Positions 32,941-42,722 of a stretch of DNA of 64,000 nt are shown here, one piece after another; within the stretch, counting starts at the first letter, position 1, and every line of letters begins with the position of its first letter. Origin of the DNA: an uncultured Lachnospiraceae bacterium (GTDB lineage: Bacteria > Bacillota > Clostridia > Lachnospirales > Lachnospiraceae); assembly GCA_947643615.1 (NCBI GenBank), contig CANRWO010000008.1, forward strand, positions 30,178-94,177. The letters are read 5' to 3'. The position numbers were made by a program, and so were the translations under genes. The notes beneath the pieces are model-generated. The model saw nothing but the letters and a program-made list of their open reading frames with translations, ran no database searches and had not been told where the DNA came from.

Positions 32941-35118
32941 ATGGCTGAGGAATTTAATGTGGAAGGAATGCTTGATATGTATCTGTTCGAAAACGGGCAG
33001 CTGCTGGAACAGCTTCAGGAGACTGTCCTGGAGCAGAAAGATGCAGAGTGCTTTGATGAAGATACCATTAATGAGATCTTCAGGACGATGCATACCATCA
33101 AGGGTTCTTCCGGAATTATGATGTTTGATAATGTAACAGCCATCTCACACAAACTGGAGGATGTTTTCTATTATTTAAGAGAATCACATCCCCAAAATGT
33201 GGTCCATGAGACACTGGTAGAGCATGTACTGCAGGTGGTGGATTTCATCACCGGTGAAATGGACAAAATACAGGACGGGAGTCCGGTGGACGGAGATCCG
33301 GCGGATATTATCGCTGAATTAGACCGGTTTCTGAATGAAATCAAGAACGGTGCGGCAAAGGAAGGCAAGGAGCTGCCAAAAGCAAATGTGAGCGAAGAGC
33401 CGAAGCACTTTTATATTGCCCCCGTGGCAAACAGCGCCAGCCATTTCTACAAGATATACATAACATTTTATCCTGAGACGGATATGGCAAACGTGCATGC
33501 GTATAAAACGGTATATGCCCTGAAAGAGTTTGCGGAGGATCTGCTGTATGAGCCGGAGGATCTGATCTCCGATGACAGCAGTATAGCTACCCTGCTGGAG
33601 GACGGGTTCCGTATTTTGCTTCAGGCGCAGTGCACGGAGGAAGATATCAGGAATGTTATTAAGACAGGATACGATATTGAGAAAGTAGATATCTATGAAT
33701 GTAAGGCGGAGGAGTTCTTACAGGGGTTTGATTTCGGGGACCAGCCTCCGATGGAGCAGCAGATCGACCTGCAGTCCAGCGTGGAGGAAATTGAAGCCAA
33801 GGCTATGGCAGAGCAGGGAAGCGAAGAGAAAACGGAATCGGAGGCGCCGGAGAAACCGGAGAAGCCTAAGATGGCGCCGGGTGATTTCGTTATCCAGTCA
33901 AAATCCCCCGGTAAACCGAAGAAACTGGCCAAGGATAAGCCAAAGGCGGAAAAGGCGGCATTTATCAGTGTGAATGTCCAGAAGATGGATATGCTGATGG
34001 ATCTGATCGGGGAGCTGGTGATCTCGGAATCGGTTGTGTTGCAGAACCCTGACTTAAAGGTACCCGGTTTGAGCCTGGCAAACTTTAATAAGGCGGCGGC
34101 GCAGATGGCAAAGATTGCCACTGACCTCCAGAATGTAATTATGTCCATGCGAATGGTTCCTCTTACCAATCTCTTCCAGAAGATGAACCGTATTGTATTT
34201 GACGTGTCCAGAAAGCTGGGTAAGGATATTGAATTTGAGATGATCGGTGAGCATACCGAGGTTGATAAGAACATCAGCGAGAAGATTTCAGATCCCCTGA
34301 TGCATCTGGTAAGAAATGCGGTGGACCACGGCATAGAGACGAACGAGGAGCGTGCCGAGAGCGGCAAGCAGGAGAAGGGTAAAGTTACCCTGGCTGCCAA
34401 GACGGAAGCCGGTAAAGTATGGATCACCGTGTCGGATAACGGAAAGGGCCTTGACCGGACGAAAATCCTTGCCAAAGCAAAGAAACAGGGTCTCCTGGAT
34501 CCTGATAAGCCGGATTCTGCCTACGAGGATAAGGAGGTATTCCAGTTTATTACACTTCCCGGCTTCTCCACCAATGAACAGGTGACGGAGTACTCCGGCA
34601 GAGGCGTGGGAATGGATGTTGTGGTACAGAATATCCAGTCCATAGGCGGAACGCTGGAGATTGAGAGTACGGCAGGTGAGGGCAGCAGCATGATCCTCAA
34701 GATTCCTTTGACGCTGGCCATCATTGACGGAATTGTAATGGAGACGGGTACTACCTCCTTTGTGGTGGAAACCAGTTTTATAAAGCAGTTTGTCCGTGTG
34801 ACAAAGGATATGATGATCCATGAGCCTACGGGTGAGGAATATGTTATGATCAGAGACGAGTGCTACCCTGTGCTCCGGATCGGTGACTGGTATGGTTTGG
34901 AGGATTATCATTCCGAGGTGGAAGAGGGAATGATGCTTCTCTTTGAAGTGGAGGGAAACACGATCTGTCTTTTCGTAGACAAGTTGATCGGAAAGCAGGA
35001 AATTGTGGTAAAACCCATTCCTTCCTACATTAAGAAGGTGAAAGGTATCTCCGGCTGTACCCAGCTGGGAGATGGCAGCATTGCCTTGATACTGGATCCG
35101 GCGGGACTAATAGATTAA
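32941..35118 (+). CDS. cheA: Chemotaxis histidine kinase CheA
   Basis: CheA is the central kinase of chemotaxis. The 725-residue protein has the full architecture: P1 HPt domain with phospho-His51 in RTMHTIKGSSG, a P2-like region (about 145-265), an Ala/Lys/Pro-rich linker, the P3 dimerisation helices, the ATPase domain with HLVRNAVDHGIE, VSDNGKGLDR and YSGRGVGMDVV, and the C-terminal CheW-like domain (about 595-725). GGAAAGGAGAAG precedes the ATG. CheW follows 25 bases later. Confidence 0.96.
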   Translation: MAEEFNVEGMLDMYLFENGQLLEQLQETVLEQKDAECFDEDTINEIFRTMHTIKGSSGIMMFDNVTAISHKLEDVFYYLRESHPQNVVHETLVEHVLQVVDFITGEMDKIQDGSPVDGDPADIIAELDRFLNEIKNGAAKEGKELPKANVSEEPKHFYIAPVANSASHFYKIYITFYPETDMANVHAYKTVYALKEFAEDLLYEPEDLISDDSSIATLLEDGFRILLQAQCTEEDIRNVIKTGYDIEKVDIYECKAEEFLQGFDFGDQPPMEQQIDLQSSVEEIEAKAMAEQGSEEKTESEAPEKPEKPKMAPGDFVIQSKSPGKPKKLAKDKPKAEKAAFISVNVQKMDMLMDLIGELVISESVVLQNPDLKVPGLSLANFNKAAAQMAKIATDLQNVIMSMRMVPLTNLFQKMNRIVFDVSRKLGKDIEFEMIGEHTEVDKNISEKISDPLMHLVRNAVDHGIETNEERAESGKQEKGKVTLAAKTEAGKVWITVSDNGKGLDRTKILAKAKKQGLLDPDKPDSAYEDKEVFQFITLPGFSTNEQVTEYSGRGVGMDVVVQNIQSIGGTLEIESTAGEGSSMILKIPLTLAIIDGIVMETGTTSFVVETSFIKQFVRVTKDMMIHEPTGEEYVMIRDECYPVLRIGDWYGLEDYHSEVEEGMMLLFEVEGNTICLFVDKLIGKQEIVVKPIPSYIKKVKGISGCTQLGDGSIALILDPAGLID

Positions 35119-35143
35119 ACTGGGAGAAAGGAATGGTGCCGTA

Positions 35144-35668
35144 ATGAGTGAAACGAGAGAAGATGCACTTGAGCGCAACACACAGCAGGGCAAGTACATG
35201 ACTTTCCGGTCCGGGAACGAATATTTCGGCTTAAAAATTCAGTATGTGAGCGAAATTATTCCTTTTCAGGTGATAACACCTATTCCGGAGACGGAGGACT
35301 ATATCAAAGGCTTGATAAACCTTAGGGGAAAGATATTGCCTGTGATTGATGTGCGGCTCAGATTTATGCAGGATCCTTTTGAATACAATGACAGAACCTG
35401 TATCATTGTCATTATAGTCAAGAACACGATGGTAGGCTTGGTCGTGGAAGAGATTGCGGAAGTGGTGGAAATTGCGGATGAAAATATTCTGCCGCCTCCG
35501 ACGATCATGCGAGGGGATAGGATTCAGAACAAATATGTCTATGGAATCGGACGTGTAGGGGATACGGTGAAGCTGTTGATTGACCCTGATAAGCTTTTGA
35601 ATGATGAAGACTTGTCCGCTGCCGAACAGGCCAATGACATGGGCGATGAGGATGAAAGAGAGGTATAA
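35144..35668 (+). CDS. cheW: Chemotaxis adaptor CheW
   Basis: CheW couples CheA to receptors. The 174-residue protein has the SH3-like fold with [39 protein letters not shown] and [14 protein letters not shown], all close to consensus. It has an acidic C-terminal tail of about 25 residues rich in Asp and Glu. It ends five bases before the receptor gene. Confidence 0.94.
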   Translation: MSETREDALERNTQQGKYMTFRSGNEYFGLKIQYVSEIIPFQVITPIPETEDYIKGLINLRGKILPVIDVRLRFMQDPFEYNDRTCIIVIIVKNTMVGLVVEEIAEVVEIADENILPPPTIMRGDRIQNKYVYGIGRVGDTVKLLIDPDKLLNDEDLSAAEQANDMGDEDEREV

Positions 35669-35673
35669 TAACA

Positions 35674-37275
35674 ATGAAGGACATGAAAATCAGAACTAAA
35701 TTAATCATGGGGTTTGCCGTTCCTGTTATATTGACGATCATTAATGTGCTGGTGGGCGTGTGGGTTACCAATTATGCGGTTAAAACAATCAGTGCTATGA
35801 ATGAAGCAGGTGCGGCCCAGGTAGCGTCCGGCCTGGATCAGCTGGTGGAATCCATCAGCCAGCTGAACGAAGACGGCGCTACAGGGATCAACGATGAATT
35901 ACATGGTATCACCAATCTGGATGAAGCCAAGCGTATGGAGTTAATGGATTTTGTCAATACCGGAAAGGATAACAGAATCCAGACTCTGAGGGATAGCGGT
36001 GACCAGCTGAAAGAATTTGTCAACACCGGTAAGGATGAGAGAATCGCAACCTTGCAGAACACAATGAATATTTCCAACATTATCAGCCTTGTGCTTCTGG
36101 TTTTTTCCGTTGTGATCACTGTAATGATCGGTACCGCACTGACCAAAGCCATTGCACAGTCCGTAAGGCAGCTGTCCAGCGCGGCGAAAGAAATCGCTAT
36201 GGGCCGTGTCAACAATCTGGAACTGACCAAGTATGCCAACGATGAATTTGGCGAGCTGGTAGACGAATATACAATTGTAATTGACAATATTAAGTATCAG
36301 GCAGGTATTGCGGAGGAAGTATCCAACGGTAACCTGACCGTTGAGGTTACACCCAAGTCTGCAGAGGATGTGCTGGGCATGTCCTTAAAGAAACTGGTGG
36401 ATGACAACCACAATGCCCTGAGCAACATTAATGACGCGGCATATCAGGTGACCATCGGTTCCTCCCAGGTAGCGGATGCGAGCCAGTCTTTGGCCCAGGG
36501 TTCCACCGAGCAGGCCAGCGCGGTTCAGCAGATCACGGCTTCTATTGACGAGATCGCTGAGAAGACAAGAGAGAATGCGGAACAGGCTAATTCTGCCGCA
36601 GACCTGGTAAGCAGGGCTATCAATGACGTGAAGCAGGGTAATGAGCAGATGCGCGATATGATGGCTGCAATGGAAGACATTAATAAGTCCTCCGAAAGCA
36701 TTTCCACCATTATTAAGACAATTGACAACATTGCATTCCAGACCAATATCCTGGCTCTGAATGCCGCAGTAGAGGCTGCAAGGGCCGGTGAGGCAGGAAA
36801 AGGCTTTGCTGTGGTTGCGGAAGAAGTAAGAAGCCTTGCGGCTAAGAGCGCCGAGGCGGCAGCCGAGACAGCCGACCTGATCGAAGATTCCATCGGTAAG
36901 GTTGGGGCAGGCTCCAAGATTGCAGATGAGACAGCAAAGGCTCTGAGCGTGATTTCCGATGTGGTACACCAGAGTGAAGTGATCATCAACAACATTGCGG
37001 AATCTTCCAATTACCAGGCAACTGCAATTGCACAGATCGAGCAGGCAATCAGCCAGGTTTCCCAGGTGGTTCAGACCAATTCCGCTACCAGCGAACAGTG
37101 TGCGGCTGCCAGTGAAGAACTGTCCAACCAGGCAACACGTATGCGTGAGCTGCTTTCCATTTACAATCTGGGCGGCAAAAAGGGTTCTTCCTTTAAGGCA
37201 GACACCTCCATTGCACCCGGCGTAAATGCCAACGAGCAGATCATCTCCCTGGGAGACGGATTTGATAAGTATTGA
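35674..37275 (+). CDS. Methyl-accepting chemotaxis protein
   Basis: A 533-residue transmembrane receptor. The first membrane helix (about 11-37) and the second (about 130-155) enclose an extracellular region of only about 90 residues, with two copies of a FVNTGKD-RI-TL unit. A HAMP domain follows and then the signalling helices with the invariant hairpin [20 protein letters not shown] and [15 protein letters not shown]. Its small ectodomain resembles a four-helix bundle but its ligand cannot be read. It is co-transcribed with CheA and CheW, and an intrinsic terminator follows. Confidence 0.95.
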   Translation: MKDMKIRTKLIMGFAVPVILTIINVLVGVWVTNYAVKTISAMNEAGAAQVASGLDQLVESISQLNEDGATGINDELHGITNLDEAKRMELMDFVNTGKDNRIQTLRDSGDQLKEFVNTGKDERIATLQNTMNISNIISLVLLVFSVVITVMIGTALTKAIAQSVRQLSSAAKEIAMGRVNNLELTKYANDEFGELVDEYTIVIDNIKYQAGIAEEVSNGNLTVEVTPKSAEDVLGMSLKKLVDDNHNALSNINDAAYQVTIGSSQVADASQSLAQGSTEQASAVQQITASIDEIAEKTRENAEQANSAADLVSRAINDVKQGNEQMRDMMAAMEDINKSSESISTIIKTIDNIAFQTNILALNAAVEAARAGEAGKGFAVVAEEVRSLAAKSAEAAAETADLIEDSIGKVGAGSKIADETAKALSVISDVVHQSEVIINNIAESSNYQATAIAQIEQAISQVSQVVQTNSATSEQCAAASEELSNQATRMRELLSIYNLGGKKGSSFKADTSIAPGVNANEQIISLGDGFDKY

Positions 37276-37312
37276 TTTTCCGGTCATTGACTCATAAGCA
37301 GTAAAATATAAG

Positions 37313-37346
37313 AGGCATACCCCACAGCAATGGGGTATGCCTTTTT
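37313..37346 (+). terminator. Intrinsic terminator of the che operon
   Basis: AGGCATACCCC (37313-37323) and GGGGTATGCCT (37332-37342) form a perfect 11-bp stem with a T-run. Confidence 0.92.
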
Positions 37347-37565
37347 GGAATATCGATGGGAGGAAAAATTCCCTGCCGTCAGCCGGCTGTCCTTGAAGAA
37401 ATTGTGACAGGATAATATTTTGCTTGGATATTGCAGAAATAATGTTATAATAATGTGTAAGGCCGGAAATGCAGGCAAAAGTTATCACAAATTTTGTGCT
37501 GCAGCGGAAAAGAATAAGCGTCAACGGATTGCCCGGGGACGGTGTTAAGATAACGGAGGCTGGCT

Positions 37566-39371
37566 GTGTCAGGGAAAATGTGGAAAGCGGTCAGGGTATT
37601 TTTGCTGCTGGGGAGCTTTTTGGCGGCGATGAAACTGATCTTTGTGGATTATACCCTTGATGAAGAATATCAGATTGTTATGGCCTACCGCCATTTGCAG
37701 GGGGACAGGCTGTTCCGGGAAATGTGGGAGCCTCATCAGACTTCCGCGTTTTTGTGCGCAGGCCTGATTTGGGCATACAGGGCGGTCACGGGCACTGTCA
37801 CGGGAGTGATATTGTTCCTGCGGTTTGTGACACTTGGGATACAGCTTACCCTTTCCTTTTGGGTGTACCGGACTTTGGCCAGGCATATAGAGAAGGGGTA
37901 TGCTTTTCTGCTGGCGCTGCTCTATTTTAATATTGTGCCTAAAAACATTCAAATCCCTGAATTCGGGAATATGCAGCTGTGGTTTCTCACGGCCTGCATC
38001 CTGTTAATGATGAAATATGACCAGGTACAGAACCGGAAAGGCAGGTGGTGTCTGCTTGTGGGGGTGGGGATCTCACTGTCCTGTGAAATATTGACATACC
38101 CTACCTGCATCATCCTGTTTCCTTTTTTTATCCTTTGGATTCTGGCCAGGCCAGGCAGGAAGCGCCGGCAAGAGAATGCCGTTTCTGCTGAATCAGGCAG
38201 GAAGCGCCGGCAAGAGAATGCCGTCTTTGCTGAATCAGGCAGGAAGCGTTGGGGAGACTGCGCTGTCCTGGCCGGAACCTGCGCGTTATGCGGCGGGATC
38301 TGGTTTCTGAGTGTGCTGCGGCATATAAGCCTGCAGGAATTGGGGGATAATATCGGCAGGCTCCTTTCCCTTGACCCCACCCATGATGTGTCCGGGGTAA
38401 CGGATGAAAAGTTCCACAATTATCTGGTCAATTTTGCGATATGGGGCAAATGGTTAGCCATTATAGTTGCAGTAAGCGTATTGCTTTGTATGACTGTGAG
38501 GATCCTGCTGAGAAGAAAAGGCAGGGATATGGACGGAAAATCCTGGCTGCTGGCTCACTTGGTGACTGGCGTCATGGTTGCGGAATGTGTGCAAATTTTT
38601 TACTGGGCAGTCCGTGGGATCGGCTTTGAATATCTGCAGATCCATTATTTGGCAGTGTGGCTCTCGGCGGCTGTTTCATGGCATTGGGCGGAGGGGCGCA
38701 GGAAGGCGCTTTTCTGGGGGATAATGGGAACCCTTACGGCCTATGCGGGTGTTATGTATATCAGTGACCTGGCCATGTATTACACGCTGCCCCATGGGGC
38801 GCTGGGGATTGTCTTTGCGGTGGCAGTGATTGTCTTTGCCATGGAGAAAGCAATGGGGGAATCAGCCAGGCCATGGGCCTGTGTTCTGATCGTAAGCCTG
38901 TGCCTTTGTGCTATTTTCGGAAAGGCATATACCCTTCGGGGAGGAAAGAGCAATAATACCATTCTGAGTGTGGGAGGGATCATGAAGGAGGGGCCTGCGG
39001 CCGGTATCCTGGCAGACTATATGTGTGCCTATATCTATAACACAAACTATCGGTTTTACCGGGAGAACCTGCAGCAGGGAGACAATGTGCTGATCGTTGC
39101 CAACATGGTCATGTCGGTGGGGACTACAGCCTATCTCTTTGACAATTATGAAGTTTGCCATTATTCCGTGGTGGACCCCACAAGCTATGACCAGGGACTT
39201 CTGGAATATTGGGAGCAGTATCCGGAGAAAAGGCCGGATGTTATTGTGGTGGACTGTTGGTTCGGTGAGCTGAAAGAACCCCGGGATAACTGGATCATGC
39301 ATTATATTGAGGGGGACTTTGGCTATACTGCAGTCCAGGACGGGGATTACGTGCGGTTTTACAGGAAATGA
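37566..39371 (+). CDS. Polytopic membrane protein, glycosyltransferase-C-like
   Basis: The GTG at 37566 has GGAGG six bases upstream, so I prefer it. The 601-residue protein has about ten membrane helices and an early acidic loop (IFVDYTLDEEYQIVMAYRH) like the catalytic loop of polyprenyl-sugar dependent enzymes. A soluble C-terminal part follows with VDPTSYDQGLLEYW. Residues about 196-228 contain a tandem basic repeat (AESGRKRRQENAV units) coded by a 42-base DNA repeat. It precedes amino-sugar genes and a GtrB-like protein. Surface-glycan assembly is inferred; it resembles the partial gene at 1-789. Confidence 0.8.
   Translation: MSGKMWKAVRVFLLLGSFLAAMKLIFVDYTLDEEYQIVMAYRHLQGDRLFREMWEPHQTSAFLCAGLIWAYRAVTGTVTGVILFLRFVTLGIQLTLSFWVYRTLARHIEKGYAFLLALLYFNIVPKNIQIPEFGNMQLWFLTACILLMMKYDQVQNRKGRWCLLVGVGISLSCEILTYPTCIILFPFFILWILARPGRKRRQENAVSAESGRKRRQENAVFAESGRKRWGDCAVLAGTCALCGGIWFLSVLRHISLQELGDNIGRLLSLDPTHDVSGVTDEKFHNYLVNFAIWGKWLAIIVAVSVLLCMTVRILLRRKGRDMDGKSWLLAHLVTGVMVAECVQIFYWAVRGIGFEYLQIHYLAVWLSAAVSWHWAEGRRKALFWGIMGTLTAYAGVMYISDLAMYYTLPHGALGIVFAVAVIVFAMEKAMGESARPWACVLIVSLCLCAIFGKAYTLRGGKSNNTILSVGGIMKEGPAAGILADYMCAYIYNTNYRFYRENLQQGDNVLIVANMVMSVGTTAYLFDNYEVCHYSVVDPTSYDQGLLEYWEQYPEKRPDVIVVDCWFGELKEPRDNWIMHYIEGDFGYTAVQDGDYVRFYRK
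38152..38247 (+). repeat. 42-bp tandem repeat inside the membrane glycosyltransferase gene
   Basis: Units begin CAGGCAGGAAGCG at 38152, 38194 and 38236 (third partial), with 42-base spacing and near-identity. The spacing is a multiple of three, so copy-number change would lengthen the cytoplasmic loop without frameshift. Confidence 0.8.
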
Positions 39372-39480
39372 AGCTGCCGAACATGGCGTAGAGGGAAAAC
39401 TTATGGAGAAAACCACGGAAGGCAAAAGACGGTGGGATCAAGCTGGTTTCACTGTTGGTAAAGCAATAGAATGTTGTAAA

Positions 39481-39508
39481 TTGCTTGCAATCTGATGTCG
39501 AATAGGAT
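39481..39508 (+). promoter_or_regulatory. Possible promoter for the amino-sugar operon
   Basis: TTGCTT (39481-39486), 16 bases, TAGGAT (39503-39508), about 100 bases before the aminotransferase start. Confidence 0.4.
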
Positions 39509-39606
39509 AAGATTGATGTAGTTTTGTTCTAATGGGCAAGGGTTACAGTGCCCTGCAGATGTCATGTAGCTGATTGGAAGGAATTGTATACAGGGAGAGA
39601 GTGTAT

Positions 39607-40704
39607 ATGATTGACAAAATAATGCCCAATCGCCTGGACAGGGGATTTGAGAGGTATCAGGAAGAGATTGAGGCTGCCGCGCTGAGGGTGCTGCGTTCCG
39701 GCTGGTATGTGCTGGGGCCGGAGGTGTCGGCATTTGAGGAAGAATTTGCCCGGTTTACGGGATCCCGATATTGTGTAGGGCTTGCCAGCGGGCTGGATGC
39801 CCTTTGGCTGGCTTTCCGCGTGCTGGGGATCGGCAGCGGGGATGAGGTGATCGTACAGGGAAATACTTATATTGCCAGTGTCATGGGTATCACCATCAAC
39901 GGGGCCACTCCGGTGATTGTGGAGCCGGACGAATTTTATAATTTAGATGCGGACAGGATAGAGGAAAAGATCACCGAAAAGACGAAAGCGGTGCTGGTAG
40001 TGCATCTCTACGGGCAAGCCTCGAATATGGATAAGATCGCGGATGTGTGCAGACGGCACGGCTTGCGTCTGGTGGAGGACTGTGCGCAGTCCCATGGGGC
40101 GGCCGCAGGCGGGAAGATGACGGGCACTTTTGGGGATATAGGCTGTTTTTCTTTTTACCCTTCCAAAAATCTGGGGGCTTTCGGTGATGCCGGGGCCATT
40201 GTCACCGACAGGGAAGAGATTTACCGTGCCATGAAGATGTACCGCAATTACGGAAGTGAGAAACGTTATTATAATAAGGTGGTTGGCGCCAATTCCAGGC
40301 TGGACGAGCTGCAGGCTGCCATGCTCCGGGTACGTCTTTCCCACATGGAAGAGATTACCGGGGAGCGCAGGGAAATAGCGGCCCGATACACAGAACGGAT
40401 TCGCAATGAGAAGCTGGTCCTGCCCGCGGTGCGGGATGGCGTTACACATGTGTGGCATCAGTATGTGGTACGGACTGAGCGGCGTGACCAACTGGCTGCT
40501 TATTTGGAAGCCAATGGGATCGGGACCATCATACATTACCCTGTACCCCCACATCTCTCGGAAGCGTACGCATATCTGGGATACCAAAGGGGAGACTATG
40601 CCATAACGGAAAAATACGCGGATACGGTGCTTTCCCTTCCGATGTATAATGGAATGACTCAGGAAGAGCAGATGAGGGTCATCCGGCGCCTGAACGAGTT
40701 TTAA
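39607..40704 (+). CDS. DegT/DnrJ/EryC1 sugar aminotransferase (FdtB-like)
   Basis: A PLP enzyme that should aminate a dTDP-keto-sugar. ATG 39607 follows AGGGAGAG; the product is 365 residues, at family length. LASGLDALWLAF, GDEVIVQGNTYIAS, VHLYGQASNMD, EDCAQSHGA and the PLP-lysine motif FSFYPSKNLGAFGDAG (Lys in PSKN) are all present. The next gene is a FdtA-like ketoisomerase, and the pair as known makes dTDP-3-amino-3,6-dideoxyhexoses; the exact product is not determined. Confidence 0.92.
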   Translation: MIDKIMPNRLDRGFERYQEEIEAAALRVLRSGWYVLGPEVSAFEEEFARFTGSRYCVGLASGLDALWLAFRVLGIGSGDEVIVQGNTYIASVMGITINGATPVIVEPDEFYNLDADRIEEKITEKTKAVLVVHLYGQASNMDKIADVCRRHGLRLVEDCAQSHGAAAGGKMTGTFGDIGCFSFYPSKNLGAFGDAGAIVTDREEIYRAMKMYRNYGSEKRYYNKVVGANSRLDELQAAMLRVRLSHMEEITGERREIAARYTERIRNEKLVLPAVRDGVTHVWHQYVVRTERRDQLAAYLEANGIGTIIHYPVPPHLSEAYAYLGYQRGDYAITEKYADTVLSLPMYNGMTQEEQMRVIRRLNEF

Positions 40705-40742
40705 CATGGAACATGGAAAACCACTTAAAAACGGGAGAAAAA

Positions 40743-41177
40743 GTGAAGTTAGAGGAACAATACAAATTAATTGAATTTGCGGACCTTGGTGACGAGCGGG
40801 GGAATCTGGTGGTCATCGAGGGGGAGGGAATGAATATTCCCTTTGATATCAAACGGGTATTTTATATCTACGGTTCAGACAGCACGGTAGTACGGGGGCA
40901 GCATGCCAACCGGGAGACGGAATTCCTGCTTGTCAATGTGAGCGGCAACAGCAAGGTGCGGGTGGACAACGGCAGGGAATCCGTTGTCGTTGAACTCAAT
41001 AAGCCGCGGATGGGACTTTATCTGGCTTCCATGCTGTGGAAGGATATGTACGATTTTTCCGACGATTCCGTGCTTCTGGTCCTGGCAAGCAGGCATTATG
41101 ACGAGAAGGAGTACATCCGCGACTATGATGCCTACCTTCAGGCATTGAGAGAAAAGGAGTCTTTGGAAAGTGAGTAA
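40743..41177 (+). CDS. Sugar 3,4-ketoisomerase (FdtA/WxcM-like cupin)
   Basis: A cupin-fold enzyme that shifts the keto group of dTDP-4-keto-6-deoxyglucose from C4 to C3, making the substrate for the aminotransferase encoded upstream. I prefer GTG 40743 (GGGAG close upstream), which gives 144 residues; ATG 40713 would add ten. Family landmarks are FADLGDERGNLVVIEG, the RVFYIYGSD strand, RGQHANRETEF with the catalytic His, and the LYLASMLWKDMYDFS segment. It overlaps the next gene by eight bases. Confidence 0.92.
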   Translation: MKLEEQYKLIEFADLGDERGNLVVIEGEGMNIPFDIKRVFYIYGSDSTVVRGQHANRETEFLLVNVSGNSKVRVDNGRESVVVELNKPRMGLYLASMLWKDMYDFSDDSVLLVLASRHYDEKEYIRDYDAYLQALREKESLESE

Positions 41178-42120
41178 GCTGTCGATAGTGGTACCGGTGT
41201 ACTATAATGAAGATACATTGATGGATCTGTATGAAGATATGAGAGCCAAGATCCTGGGCAAGCTGGGCGATTATGAGATCATATTTGTGGATGACGGGTC
41301 AGGAGACCGGTCGTGGGAGGTTATGAACGATATCCAGAAGCTTGACGGGAATGTGCGCCTGGTAAAGCTGTCCCGTAACTTCGGGGAACATGCGGCGCTC
41401 CTGGCAGGACTTTCCGTCTGCACCGGTGACTGCGCCGTGACGAAGCAGGCGGATCTGCAGGAGGATTCCACCCTGATCACGGAGATGTATGAGCGCTGGA
41501 AGCAGGGGAATAAGGTGGTCCTTGCCATCCGGAGGTCCAGGGACGAATCGAAGGTAAAGGTTTTCTTTGCCAATATGTACTACTCCCTGGTGCGGAAATT
41601 TGTAAATAAAAATATGCCGGTAGGCGGCTGTGACTGTTACTTGATTGACCGGAAGGTAATCGAAGTCCTGGAACGGCTGGACGAGAAAAATTCCAGCCTG
41701 ACACTGCAGGTACTGTGGGCAGGCTTTAAGACGGATATGGTCTATTTTGACAGGAAGGACAGGGAGAAAGGCGTTTCCCGCTGGACATTTGCCAAAAAGT
41801 TCAAGCTGGTGCTGGATTCCATGATGAGCTTCTCCTATATGCCGATCCGTCTGATGACATATGTGGGACTTATATTTGATATTGTAGCAGTCATATTGTT
41901 TATCAGTGTGTTGGTGGAGTATTTTACCAGCGGAACGCCGATAGCAGGCTGGCCTTCCCTTATGTGTGTGGTATTATGTTCCTCCGGCCTGATCCTGTTG
42001 ATGATGGGGGTGCTGGGTGAGTATGTGTGGCGTACTTTGGATGCGGCCAGGACCCGTCCGCCTTTTATCATCGATGAAGTGCAGGAAGGGAAGGATTCCC
42101 CGGGGAAGGAACTGAGGTGA
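41170..42120 (+). CDS. GtrB-like polyprenyl-phosphate glycosyltransferase
   Basis: A 316-residue family 2 glycosyltransferase with C-terminal membrane helices. GTG 41170 overlaps the ketoisomerase. LSIVVPVYYNED at the start, FVDDGSGDRSW at 39-49, LSRNFGEHAALLAG and KQADLQED with the metal-binding Asp are present; two helices follow (about 227-250 and 263-285). Such proteins load a sugar on undecaprenyl phosphate. A GtrA-like flippase gene follows, so the pair likely modifies a surface glycan, possibly with the amino sugar made by the two preceding enzymes (inference). Confidence 0.92.
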   Translation: MSKLSIVVPVYYNEDTLMDLYEDMRAKILGKLGDYEIIFVDDGSGDRSWEVMNDIQKLDGNVRLVKLSRNFGEHAALLAGLSVCTGDCAVTKQADLQEDSTLITEMYERWKQGNKVVLAIRRSRDESKVKVFFANMYYSLVRKFVNKNMPVGGCDCYLIDRKVIEVLERLDEKNSSLTLQVLWAGFKTDMVYFDRKDREKGVSRWTFAKKFKLVLDSMMSFSYMPIRLMTYVGLIFDIVAVILFISVLVEYFTSGTPIAGWPSLMCVVLCSSGLILLMMGVLGEYVWRTLDAARTRPPFIIDEVQEGKDSPGKELR

Positions 42121-42203
42121 TACGTGCTCCCGGCGGTATAGGGAACGGGTCGGTATCGGGAGCATAATAGAGAAAGGGCAAGAGATCATTTCCGGGTATT
42201 TTT

Positions 42204-42665
42204 ATGAAGAATCTGTGGCAGTTCATCAAATTTGGTATTGTTGGAGTGTCCAACACGCTGATCAGCGAAGGGATCTATTGTGTCCTGGTTTTTTTCAAAG
42301 TCCCATATCTGCTGGCCTATTTTATCGGTTTTATGGTGAGTGTGCTGAACGCGTATTATTGGAGCAACAAGTATGTTTTTAAAGCCGATCCCGGGCAGGG
42401 TGAGCGGGTTTGGTGGAAGGTGCTTTTAAAAACTTATGCTGCGTACTTCTGGGGGTTTGCCGTCAGCTCGGCGCTTCTGATGTTTTGGATTGATTTCGTG
42501 GAGCTTCCACAGTATATGGGCGGGGTTGCGGATGTCTTCGCAGGGCACGGCTTCAGCCGGTTTGACGCCCAATTTCTGGGGGAGGCGCTGGCTGCGGGCA
42601 TTAACCTGTTGATCACGGTGCCTATGAATTATTTCGTAAATAAATATTGGGCATATAAAAATTAA
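42204..42665 (+). CDS. GtrA family membrane protein (lipid-linked sugar flippase)
   Basis: A 153-residue protein with four membrane helices. FIKFGIVGVSNTLISEGIY at the N terminus, then NAYYWSNKYVFKA and the C-terminal NYFVNKYWAYK, match the GtrA family, proposed to flip polyprenyl-phosphate sugars across the membrane. It lies 84 bases after the GtrB-like gene, its usual partner. It has no strong GGAGG; the spacer contains TTTCCGGG. A terminator follows at 42784. Confidence 0.9.
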   Translation: MKNLWQFIKFGIVGVSNTLISEGIYCVLVFFKVPYLLAYFIGFMVSVLNAYYWSNKYVFKADPGQGERVWWKVLLKTYAAYFWGFAVSSALLMFWIDFVELPQYMGGVADVFAGHGFSRFDAQFLGEALAAGINLLITVPMNYFVNKYWAYKN

Positions 42666-42722
42666 GCATTGTCTCTTTGACATTCAGTTAAATCACCTTT
42701 CCCAGGTTTCTATCCCACTGAG

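Noticed and set aside
36385..37524. 379-codon minus-strand frame opposite the chemoreceptor
   Set aside because: Antisense of a repetitive helical receptor gene; Cys/Leu-rich with no motif and runs over the operon terminator.
38152..38247. CRISPR-like array
   Set aside because: Units are contiguous with no spacers and lie within a coding frame.
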